A DNA stretch of 30,789 nt, from contig DASSFZ010000261.1 in NCBI GenBank assembly GCA_035693785.1, positions 1 to 30,789 of the forward strand, written 5' to 3'. A model generated the notes under the pieces. That model was not told the DNA's origin and searched no databases. It worked only from the letters and a program-made list of their open reading frames with translations. This document shows positions 7,308-15,500 of the stretch, in pieces. Within the stretch, counting starts at the first letter, position 1. The number at the start of each line of letters is the position of its first letter. This stretch comes from DASSFZ01 sp035693785 (GTDB lineage Bacteria; Chloroflexota; Anaerolineae; Fen-1058). The position numbers and the translations under genes are program-made.

Positions 7308-9092
7308 ATGGACGCATCCTCCAGCCAGCTCGATTCGATCGTCGCCATTGACATCGGCACGGTGTACACGAAAGCCGCGCTGATCGCACGCGTCGAAGGC
7401 GCTTATCGGTTCATCGCCCGTGCGGAGTCGGTGACGACGGCGGAGGCCCCCTGGTCGGACGTGGCCGTTGGCGCGCGACACGCGCTGGAGAAACTGTCTT
7501 CGGCGGCAGGCCGCCGGCTGCTCAACGAGCGCGGCGACTTGACGACCCCGCAGCAGCCGGACGGCTCAGGCGTGGATGCCTGCGTCGTGACGGCCAGCGC
7601 CGGCAAGCCGTTGAGCGTTGTGCTGGCCGGACTCGCGGGCGAGTGGAGCCTGGAGAGCCTTCGCCACGCCGCCATGGGCACCTATACCACGCTCGCGGCC
7701 GAGATTGCCCTGTCGGGTGGTTCCAGGCGCGCGGGCCGCTCCATTGCCGACGACCGCATTCAGCGCATCTACGATGCGCGTCCGGATGTCGTGTGCATCA
7801 GCGGCGGCACGGACGGCGGCGCGGAACGGCCGGTGCTTGAGTTGGTAGAGGCCGCCAAGTTCGCCGCGCGCTTCCTGGAAGTGGCCGGCAGCAGACCTCG
7901 TATCTTGTTCGCCGGAAACGCCAGGTTGAAGCCGCGCGTGGCCGAGACGGTCGGCGATGCGGCCGATTTTCTCCAGATCGACAACGTGCGACCCGGCCTC
8001 GACGTGGAAAATGTCGGCCCCCTGCAGGTCGAGCTGGAAACGATGTACACCACGCACAAGATGGGCCGCATCGCCGGACTGGCCACGATTTCCGCGTGGA
8101 GCAAGCGCTCGATTATGCTGCCTACCGCGCGCGCGTTCGGCCACGTAGCACAGTACCTGAGCGCGGAAAACAGGAAGACCGGCGTGCTGGGCGTCGACGT
8201 CGGTGGATCGACGACGACGGTCGCGGCGGCCTTTGGCGGGCAGCTCTACACGACGCTGCGCAGCGACGTCGGGGCTTCGTTCGTCGCGCGCTTCGTAGAG
8301 GAGATTGGCTGGGAATCCGTCGCGCGCTGGCTGGATTTCGAAGTGAGCGAAGGCGATATTCGGGCGTTCGCCGCCAACAAGGAGCTTCGTCCAGGCACGA
8401 TCCCGCAAGACACGAGCGAGCTGCGCATCGAGCAAGCCCTTGCGCGAGAGGTTATCCGGGCGACCTTGCGTGCCGCGCGTGGCGCCTGGCCGCACGGCAC
8501 GAGCATTCCGCGTTTCTCCGACAGCCACGTGCCCCTCTTCGAGCCGATCATCGGCGCAGGCGGCATGCTGGCGCGTGCGCCGCGACCCGGGCAGGCTGCT
8601 TTGCTGATGCTGGACGCGATCGAGCCAGTCGGCGTGACGACACTCGTCCTCGACGTGTACGGCCTGGCTGCCGCGCTCGGTGCGGCGGCCCTGGCCGAGC
8701 CGCTGATCGCCGTGCAGGCGCTGGAGCAGGGTGCTCTCATGCATCTGGCGACGGTCGTCGCGCCGCTCGGTGCGATGCGCGCGCGCGCCGGCGAGGTCGT
8801 GATGAATGTAAGACTCAGCTACGAGAGCGGCGGAACGATCGAAGACGACATCAAGGCCGGATCGCTCTCCGTATTGCCGCTCAGTCCCGGCCAAAAAGCA
8901 GTCATGCAGCTCCGGCCGCGAGTCGGGATCGACATCGGGCGGGGCCCGGGACGCGGCGGTAAGCCGACCGAGATCACAGGCAGCGCTCTGGGATTGATCG
9001 TCGACGCGCGCGGGCGCCCGCTCGGCGTGTCGCCCGATCCGAAGCGCCGCCGCGACCAGATCAAAAGCTGGCTGTGGGACGTGGGTGCATAG
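7308..9092 (+). CDS. MutL/GlmL-family ASKHA-fold ATPase
   Basis: The 594-residue protein carries the actin/sugar-kinase/Hsp70 phosphate-1 signature near its start (IVAIDIGTVYTKAAL, residues 11-25) and again near residues 294-304 (GVDVGGSTTTV, Asp about 297). The segments ISGGTDGGAERPVLELVEA and NARLKPRVAE are characteristic of the MutL/GlmL family (PF13941). The founding member is encoded with the cobalamin-dependent glutamate mutase genes of clostridia and its role is not firmly established. No mutase subunit or B12-binding domain is present here; all operon neighbours are membrane or unknown proteins, so a mutase-specific job is unlikely. No membrane helix is seen, so it is cytoplasmic. The start ATG has GTGAGG upstream. 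The gene ends SWLWDVGA-stop inside a 32-bp sequence that is repeated downstream. Confidence 0.8.
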   Translation: MDASSSQLDSIVAIDIGTVYTKAALIARVEGAYRFIARAESVTTAEAPWSDVAVGARHALEKLSSAAGRRLLNERGDLTTPQQPDGSGVDACVVTASAGKPLSVVLAGLAGEWSLESLRHAAMGTYTTLAAEIALSGGSRRAGRSIADDRIQRIYDARPDVVCISGGTDGGAERPVLELVEAAKFAARFLEVAGSRPRILFAGNARLKPRVAETVGDAADFLQIDNVRPGLDVENVGPLQVELETMYTTHKMGRIAGLATISAWSKRSIMLPTARAFGHVAQYLSAENRKTGVLGVDVGGSTTTVAAAFGGQLYTTLRSDVGASFVARFVEEIGWESVARWLDFEVSEGDIRAFAANKELRPGTIPQDTSELRIEQALAREVIRATLRAARGAWPHGTSIPRFSDSHVPLFEPIIGAGGMLARAPRPGQAALLMLDAIEPVGVTTLVLDVYGLAAALGAAALAEPLIAVQALEQGALMHLATVVAPLGAMRARAGEVVMNVRLSYESGGTIEDDIKAGSLSVLPLSPGQKAVMQLRPRVGIDIGRGPGRGGKPTEITGSALGLIVDARGRPLGVSPDPKRRRDQIKSWLWDVGA

Positions 9093-9165
9093 ATGCTCTT
9101 TATTTCCGTGCAATCCGTGCGAATCCGTGTCGGAAGCTGGCTGTGGGATGTGGGTGCATAGATGC
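9065..9165 (+). repeat. 32-bp direct repeat duplicating a stop/start junction around a 37-bp insert
   Basis: Positions 9065-9096 and 9134-9165 are identical except for one base (C to T). Each holds the last codons of the ATPase, its TAG stop and a following ATG. The 37 bp between them contain a threefold TCCGTG repeat (9107-9131). The real start of the downstream gene is the ATG in the second copy. Confidence 0.85.
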
Positions 9166-10244
9166 CCGAGACGACGGCGTACTATCCCCCCGAAACGCGC
9201 GTGATGCCGCTGACGCTGATCCGGCGCGATCGCATGCTGCCTGTCCCCGGCAATATCCTGGTCGGACCTGGCCAGCGCGTCGAGGCCTCGGATGTGGTGG
9301 CGCAGGTCGAGTTGGGCGGCCAGTTCCTGACGTTTGAAATCGCGCGCTTGCTGCGCGTACCGCCGGCCAGAGCGGTTCGGTATCTCAAGAAAGGCAAGGA
9401 CGATGTGGTCAAAGCCGGCGAGGTCATTGCCGGGCGCATGGGCCTGGGGGTTCGGCCGGTGCGATCGCCTGTGGATGGGGTGATCGTCGACGTGGACGAG
9501 CGCGATGGCCGCGTGGCGATCGAGGTCGCCAGCCGGCTGTTCGAGCTGCGCGCCTACGTCAAAGGCGTCGTCAGCAACATGTTGGGCCATCTGGGCGTGG
9601 TCATCGAGACGCCCGGCGCCTTGATCCAGGCCGCCCTGGGCATCGGCGGCGAGTCGTTCGGCGTTCTGCGCGCGGTGAGTGAAGCCCCGGACGAGGCACT
9701 GCGAGCCAGCTCGATCGACATCCGGGCGCACGGCAGCATTGTCGTCGGCGGCGGCTGGATCACCGCGTCGGCGCTGGAGCAGGCGCAGCAGCTTCAGTTG
9801 CGGGGCATGATCGCTGGCAGCCTTGAAGGCGACCTGCTCGAGACAGCGCGCCAGATGCCGTTTCCGATCGTCGTCACCGAAGGCGTGGGGCGGATAGGGA
9901 TGGCGACTCCCATCTTTGAGCTGATTCGGGCGCAGGATGGGCGCGAGGCGTCGATTAACGGCGAGACACGTACACGTTGGGGCATCGTTCGCCCCGAGAT
10001 CCTCATTCCGCTGCCGGCCGAGACTCGCCCGCCGTTGCCGCCTGCCGTCGGCGCGCCCCTGACGGTAGGCGCGCGCGTGCGCGTGGTGCGCGGTCCGTAT
10101 ATGGGACAGGTCGGCACGGTGACGGCGATTCCGACGAGGACAGTGCGCATCGAAATCGGAACGAGAGTCCACGGCGCAGACGTCCGATTCAGCCCGGCCT
10201 CGACGGCGTTTGTACCGTTCGCAAATCTGGAACTCTTGCGCTAA
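9162..10244 (+). CDS. Lipoyl-like and KOW domain protein paired with the MutL-type ATPase
   Basis: The 360-residue soluble protein has three visible parts. Residues about 15-130 resemble a biotinyl/lipoyl-type beta hairpin fold (VRSPVDGVIVDVDERDGRVAIEV), but without an attachment lysine I can identify. A central alpha/beta region contains HGSIVVGGGWITASAL and FPIVVTEGVGRIGM. The C-terminus carries a KOW-like motif near residues 302-325 (VRVVRGPYMGQVGTVTAIP), a fold used by NusG and some ribosomal proteins to bind nucleic acid or protein. No signal peptide or membrane helix is seen. The start is the second of two duplicated TAG-ATG junctions; the ribosome binding site is weak, fitting coupling to the ATPase gene. 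I do not recognise a characterised homologue. Position suggests a regulator or effector of the ATPase. Confidence 0.7.
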   Translation: MPETTAYYPPETRVMPLTLIRRDRMLPVPGNILVGPGQRVEASDVVAQVELGGQFLTFEIARLLRVPPARAVRYLKKGKDDVVKAGEVIAGRMGLGVRPVRSPVDGVIVDVDERDGRVAIEVASRLFELRAYVKGVVSNMLGHLGVVIETPGALIQAALGIGGESFGVLRAVSEAPDEALRASSIDIRAHGSIVVGGGWITASALEQAQQLQLRGMIAGSLEGDLLETARQMPFPIVVTEGVGRIGMATPIFELIRAQDGREASINGETRTRWGIVRPEILIPLPAETRPPLPPAVGAPLTVGARVRVVRGPYMGQVGTVTAIPTRTVRIEIGTRVHGADVRFSPASTAFVPFANLELLR

Positions 10245-10276
10245 AATGGAGCGGGCTGACCCCGGAGGGAGACCGC

Positions 10277-10885
10277 ATGACCACTGAACAGATGAACGCC
10301 ACCAATGGCAACGGCGATGAATCATCTAACCGCACGTTCATCATAGCCGTCGGCGTCATGGCTGTGGTGCTCGTGTTGGGCATCATCGTCATCGTGATCG
10401 CGCTGAGCAACCGGAACGGACGGGCGCAGCAGGTGGCCGATCAGACGGCGACCGCGCTGGCGGTGGCGCAAGTCAGCCCGACCGTCGAGCCGACGTTCAC
10501 CCCGGAGCCGACCGACACGCCCGCTCCGACCGACACGCCCGCTCCGACCAACACGCGTGCACCGACGGCCACGCCTCGCGCCACTGCGACAGCGATCACG
10601 ACCGCGATCGCGACGGGGTCGCCCGCTGCCGGGACGCCCGCCGGTGCCGCGGCGGCGGCGCGAACAGCGACCTCCACGGCCACGCGCCAGTCGCCTGCAA
10701 CGCCGCCTGCGGCGCTCACTGCGACGGCTGCCGCGAGACGCACACCCTCCGCGACAGGCACGCCGGGCAGTGGGACCGGCACCATGCCGGGCACCGGCAT
10801 CGGCGATGTGGCTGGCTTGGCGCTGGCGGGTGGACTCGTCGTCTTACTGTTCATTGCGCGCCGGCTGCGCACTTCACAGACGTAG
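10277..10885 (+). CDS. Pro/Thr-rich membrane-anchored protein with sortase-like C-terminus
   Basis: The ATG at 10277 has a strong ribosome binding site (GGAGGGA) and is preferred over the longer open frame, which merely overlaps the preceding gene. The 202-residue product has a hydrophilic N-terminus and one long transmembrane helix (about residues 21-43). A low-complexity Pro/Thr/Ala region follows, containing tandem (E/A)PTDTP-type repeats encoded at 10506-10560. The C-terminus has the layout of a cell-wall sorting signal: MPGTG at 170-174, a hydrophobic stretch and a basic ARRLRTSQT tail. If it is real, both ends would be membrane-associated with the Pro/Thr stalk outside. No enzymatic domain is present. 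It is the last gene before the terminator at 10911. Confidence 0.7.
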   Translation: MTTEQMNATNGNGDESSNRTFIIAVGVMAVVLVLGIIVIVIALSNRNGRAQQVADQTATALAVAQVSPTVEPTFTPEPTDTPAPTDTPAPTNTRAPTATPRATATAITTAIATGSPAAGTPAGAAAAARTATSTATRQSPATPPAALTATAAARRTPSATGTPGSGTGTMPGTGIGDVAGLALAGGLVVLLFIARRLRTSQT

Positions 10886-10910
10886 CGACCAGACGCCCAT
10901 AACGAGCGCC

Positions 10911-10943
10911 GGGCCAACGTCCCCGCCAACGTTGGCCCCTTTT
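10911..10943 (+). terminator. Intrinsic terminator closing the MutL-locus operon
   Basis: The arm GGGCCAACGT (10911-10920) and its perfect reverse complement (10929-10938) form a 10-bp GC-rich stem with an 8-nt loop, followed by CTTTT. It lies 25 bp after the stop of the Pro/Thr-rich protein and only 8 bp before the ATG of the next gene. Confidence 0.75.
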
Positions 10944-10951
10944 GCTGAAAA

Positions 10952-12304
10952 ATGTCATCGCCTCGCATTTTCCGCGCTGCGGACGCCGAATTCATTCTTC
11001 GCACAGCCGCAGAAGGCTTCTCGTCGGCCATCGCCGGCCTGAGCAATGTGGGCAAATCGGAGCTGCTGCGCACGGCCTGCTCGCCAGAAGTGCTGGCGTG
11101 GGCGTTGGGCGAGCGCGCCGACGAGTTCGTGTTCATCTACGTCGACTGCAACTTGATGCTCACGCTCACAGCGCAGGGCTTCTACGAGGTCACGCTGCGA
11201 GCGGCGCTGGACGCGCTCCGGCGCATCGGCGCGCCCGGTTCGATCGCCGCGCAGTTGGACGATCTCTATCGGATGATCGTCCAGCCGCCCAGCGAGTTCG
11301 CCGTGCCGCTCGCGTTCAACGACGCGATGGATGCGCTCAGCCGCAATCTCGATCGCAACATCGTATTCCTATTCGACGAGTTTGACGAGCCGTTCGCCCG
11401 GCTCGACAGCCGTGTCCTGCTCAACCTCCGCGCGCTGAGCGACAAATTCGGCAGGCGGCTGAGCTACGTCGTGGCGACCACGGCGCCGCTCAGTGCGCGC
11501 AGCGTCGACAGCGACGTGAGCGAGTTTGTCGAGCTGTTCGTCGGCCAGCAGCGCACGCTCGGCATGTTGAGCGACGGCGAGGCGCGGGCGCTCGCCTCCG
11601 AATGGGCTGCCGTGGAGGGCGCGGCGCTCCAGCCACACGAGATCGATTTCGTCGTCGAGCAGGCCGGCGGGCACGCCGGAATGATCCAGGCCGTCACGCG
11701 CGTCGTCCTGGCGCTGGTCACCGGCGCGCCCGGCCGTGCGCGCGGCCAGGCGCTGGCGCTGGCGAGCCAGCGTCTGGAAGACGATCAAGTGGCCCGCGCC
11801 GAATGCAGCAAGCTGTGGAGCCAATTGAGTGACGACGAGCGGCACGCTCTCATCGATCTCGTGCTCGACTCGAGCGCCAGCATCGATCCGGCTTTGCTCG
11901 CCGCTCTGTGCGAGAAAGGCGTTCTCGTCGGCGAGCCGCCGCGCGTGTTCGGACAGCACTTTGCAGGCTTCGTGCGCCGCCAGCGACGCGCGCGCCAGGC
12001 GGCGCAGTCCGGCGTGTGGGTCGACGTGGATGCCGGCGAGGTGACGGTGGATGGGCGCCAGGCGCCGACGCTCACCGATCTGGAGTACCGTCTCTTGCTG
12101 CTTTTGTGGGGACGCCTGGATAAGCTGTGCGACAAATATCAGATCGTCGAAAGCGTCTGGGGGCAAGACTACATCGACGAGGTTGATGATGCCCGCATCG
12201 AGAAGCTGGTCAGCCGCCTGCGCGCCAAGCTCGAGACGGACCCGACAAATCCACGCTATTTGCTGACCGTGCGTGGGCGCGGCTACAAGCTCGTCGGTGT
12301 GTAA
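10952..12304 (+). CDS. P-loop ATPase fused to an OmpR/PhoB-type winged-helix DNA-binding domain
   Basis: The 450-residue protein has a Walker A motif (GLSNVGKS, residues 29-36) and a Walker B-like hydrophobic strand with acidic residues (IVFLFDEFDEPF, about 135-146), followed by a helical lid region as in AAA/STAND ATPases. From about residue 350 it becomes a winged helix of the OmpR/PhoB class (LTDLEYRLLLLLWGRLDKLC, then VSRLRAKLE and YLLTVRGRGYKLVGV). There is no receiver domain, so DNA binding is presumably controlled by nucleotide state or a partner rather than phosphorylation. The ATG at 10952 sits just after the terminator hairpin with no ribosome binding site and no promoter in the 66-bp gap, so expression may depend on read-through. 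It precedes a giant sensor kinase, suggesting a shared signalling task. Confidence 0.8.
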   Translation: MSSPRIFRAADAEFILRTAAEGFSSAIAGLSNVGKSELLRTACSPEVLAWALGERADEFVFIYVDCNLMLTLTAQGFYEVTLRAALDALRRIGAPGSIAAQLDDLYRMIVQPPSEFAVPLAFNDAMDALSRNLDRNIVFLFDEFDEPFARLDSRVLLNLRALSDKFGRRLSYVVATTAPLSARSVDSDVSEFVELFVGQQRTLGMLSDGEARALASEWAAVEGAALQPHEIDFVVEQAGGHAGMIQAVTRVVLALVTGAPGRARGQALALASQRLEDDQVARAECSKLWSQLSDDERHALIDLVLDSSASIDPALLAALCEKGVLVGEPPRVFGQHFAGFVRRQRRARQAAQSGVWVDVDAGEVTVDGRQAPTLTDLEYRLLLLLWGRLDKLCDKYQIVESVWGQDYIDEVDDARIEKLVSRLRAKLETDPTNPRYLLTVRGRGYKLVGV

Positions 12305-12329
12305 ATGCAATCCTAACTGAATTGAAAGG

Positions 12330-12357
12330 TTGCCCCGCGTCCGATCCGGGCTATAAT
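12330..12357 (+). promoter_or_regulatory. Sigma70-like promoter for the giant sensor kinase
   Basis: TTGCCC (12330-12335) and a perfect TATAAT (12352-12357) are separated by 16 bp. The predicted start near 12364 gives a leader of about 180 nt that contains the large palindrome at 12409-12499. A TTGAAA at 12322 lies too far away (24 bp). Confidence 0.6.
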
Positions 12358-12408
12358 CCCCTTAACTGAGACTCTAACCGTCGGCTGACGGCATTCCCCT
12401 TCCAGGTT

Positions 12409-12499
12409 CAGTAGATCCGAAAATGCCCTGAGGGGATTGCCAAATCCCCGATTTGGGCCTGGATTTGGCAATCCAGGCCGGGCAAAATTGGATCTACTG
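12409..12499. repeat. 91-nt segmented palindrome in the sensor-kinase leader
   Basis: Two 39-nt arms (12409-12447 and 12461-12499) pair in register as stems of 10, 5 and 14 bp, separated by symmetric 5x5 mismatched loops, around a 13-nt apical loop. The inner stem is GGATTGCCAAATCC with its exact reverse complement; the outer stem is CAGTAGATCC. It could be a dispersed MITE/REP-like element or a structured leader. Confidence 0.8.
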
Positions 12500-12543
12500 G
12501 GGCTCGTTTGTGCCACCCGTCATAGGTAGGGAATTGCGAGTGT

Positions 12544-15500
12544 ATGGCGTCCCCTATTCGGCTCCTGCTGGTTGAACCTGACAATGCAGACCGGCGGCGG
12601 ATTCATCGAGCGCTGCGCGGGCGCACGACGCGCTTTCGTATTACCGACGCGCCTAGCCTGCAAGATGTGCCGCAGCGCCTCAGGGGTGCCCGGTACGATA
12701 TTGCACTGGTCGATTTGGAGGGCTGGCCTCGTCCGTTCGACGGGCTTGACCACCTTCTTCATTCCGCGCCTGACCTGCCTGTCGCCGTGCTTTCGCGAAA
12801 CGACCACGCCGCCGAAGCGATCCGGCGCGGCGCGTGTGGCTTCGTCGCGAAGACCGAGCAGGACCTGGCGCTGCTCCACTCGACACTCGCCGCCGTGGTC
12901 GAGCAGGCGAAGGAGCGGGCACGAACGCAGGCCCAGTTGAAACAGCTTCAGTTGTCCGATGCGCTTTATCGCCTCCTGCTCGACCATGTCGCAGAAGCGT
13001 TGCTCCTGTGCGGCAGCGCGGGCGACATTCTGCATGTGAATCATGCGGCGGAAAAGCTGCTGGATCGGCCGGCGCAGGCGCTGATCGGCGCGCCGTTCGC
13101 GCGACTACTGGCAGAACGTCCGCCATGGGCGCTCTCCGACTGGGCCGACTCACATCCCGTTCGCGCCGTGCTGAATAAACCCGCCACCCCGGTGGAGGTT
13201 CGCGTCACGCCGCTGGCGCTCGAAGATAGCTCCGTGTTTCTGGTTAGGCTGCGAGATCTTCAGCGTGAGGAGCGATCCGAACGGCTCCTGCAGGCGCTGA
13301 GCCGCGCGTCGGCGGCCATGCAGGGCGCGCTGACTCCGCAGGACGTGCTCCGCGCGGCGGGCGAGCAGTTGCGTTCCATCGGCCTGATTCTGTCGGTCTT
13401 CCGCTATCTGGATGACGAGCATGCCGTCGTGATGATTCACACGGAGCTTGGCCGGCGAGTTCTCTCGCAGGCCCGGCGCATGCTCGGATTTGACCCGATG
13501 GCCTATCATGCCCCGGTGGATTCCTCGCCGGTTCTCCAGTCGATTCTTTCCAGAGATTCGCCTGTGGTGCTCTCGGACGCGAGCCAGATCGTACGCGAAT
13601 TGCTGCCGCGTCGCCTCAAGCGGTTGGCCGACCCGTTGGCGAAGCTCCTCAACTACGAGGAGCAGTTCGGCCTGCGCTTGTCTCTCGCCGGAGAGACGTA
13701 TGGATTGATCATGGTCGGTTATCCTCACGGTCATCTCGTGCCAGAGGATCAGCCGATTATCGAAGCCTTCGCCGTCCAGATTCAAGCGGCGCTCGAACGA
13801 TCGCAGCGATTTGAAGTGACGCAGTCGCGGCTGGCCGATCAATTGCAGCAGCTCACGCGGCTCGTGCGAGTGGGCGAGCAGATGCAACTGCGCCAGCCTC
13901 TCGATAGGCTGTTGGATACGATCTGCGGCGCGATTGGGGAGGGCCTGAAGTGGGGCCAGGTGATCGTCTGGTTGTCTGAAGCACGATCCGCAACCATGTC
14001 GCCGGTAGCCGTGCGCGGCGTATCGCCAAAGAGCGCTGCCTGGCCGGGGGGTCTCGACGAGAAGACCTGGCGACGCAGCGAGTACCGCATCGGGCGCTGC
14101 TACCTCGTGACGGGCGGCGATCCCGGCGCACAGGCGTGGCAGTCCGGCGACATACTGGTCGCGCCGATCGAAATCGGAGGCGCGCTGCTGGGCGCCATTC
14201 AGCTCGATCGCCCGCAGAGCGGGCTGCGCCCGGCGCCGGACGACTTGACGCCGCTCGATCTATTCGCCAATCAAGCGGCTGTCGCGATAGAGAACGCGCA
14301 GTTGTACGTGCAGGCAGGCGAGGGGCTGAAGCGACGCGTCGACAACCTGACGTCGCTGACCACGTTGAGCGCGGTGGTCGATCAGGGCGATCTGCGCGCT
14401 TCGCTCGAGCAGGCGCTTTACCAGGTGCTGCGCGTGTCGGGCATGGATGCGATCGGTATCTCGCTGCTGGATTTGGCGACGGGCGAACTGCAACCCTACG
14501 TCTGGCGCGGTCTGTCCGGCGCGTTCTGGGAAGAGGTGAAGACGTCTCCGACGCGCATCGGCGAAGGGGTTGGCGGGCGCGCGCTCGCCGCCGGCAGCGC
14601 GATCGTCGTGACCGACGTGCCGACCGACCCACGCATTCCCTACCGCGACAGGCTGATGCAGGAGGGCGTGCAGACCGTCGTGGGGATCGGGTTGGCCGGG
14701 CGCGTGCCGGTCGGCGCCATGACGCTGTATGCGTACGAAGCGCGCCGGCTCGGAGACGAAACGCTCGACTGGCTCACCGTGGCAGGTCGCCAGATTGCGC
14801 TGTCGATCGAGAACAACCGTCTCATCGATGCGGCGAGGCGCCGCCAGCGGATGGCGGAGGCCGTGCGCGAAGTCAACGCGGCCGTGGCCTCCAATCTGGA
14901 GCTTGACTCTGTGTTGGCGACCATTCTGGATCAGGCCAGCCGCGTCGTGCCCCATAACTCATCCTGCATCATGCTGGCGGAGTCCAACACGCTGCGAGTG
15001 CTCGCCGTGCGCGGGCTGGTCGATCCGGGAAACGTGATCGGCCGCGCCTTTCCGCGCGACGATCGGAACCCGGCCTGGCAGGCCGTCGTGAGTCGCGAGG
15101 CGCAGGTCGTCGCCGATGTCCGAGCCGCGGATGGAAACTCGCACGGCGTCCCCGATGGAAGCGCTCGGTCGTGGATCGGCGCGCCGCTGATCGTCCGCGA
15201 CAAAGTGATTGGACTGCTCGCGCTCCATCACCACCAGGCGGGATTCTACACGGAGGAAGACGCGCGCAACGCGTCGCTCATCGCGCAGCAGGCTGCGGTG
15301 GCGATCGATAACGCGCGGCGCTTCGAGATCGAGCACGAGCGCTCCGAGCGCCTTCGGCTGCTCAACGATCTAGGCCGTGAGCTGGTCGTCGCGCTGGATC
15401 GGGACACCATTGTGCAGCAGGCAGTCAAGCAGATGGCAGGCCGGTTTGGTTACAAGCACGTCGCGGTGTGGTGGCTCGACCCGGCACTGAACGAGCTGGC

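Noticed and set aside
7308..9092. Reading the ATPase as evidence for a glutamate mutase pathway
   Set aside because: No mutase subunit or B12-binding motif is present in the window, and all neighbours are membrane or unknown proteins.
9074..9337. Plus-strand 87-codon frame across the ATPase/KOW junction
   Set aside because: It overlaps both real genes out of frame and owes its start to the duplicated junction; no motif or ribosome binding site.
7566..10325. Minus-strand open frame of 919 codons opposite the ATPase and KOW genes
   Set aside because: It is rich in Arg, His, Asp and Gln with no domain, has no ribosome binding site, and lies antisense to two clearly coding genes. This is the usual GC-rich antisense artefact.
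10506..10560. Tandem repeats as a CRISPR-like or regulatory array
   Set aside because: They are in-frame codons of a Pro/Thr low-complexity stalk with no unique spacers.
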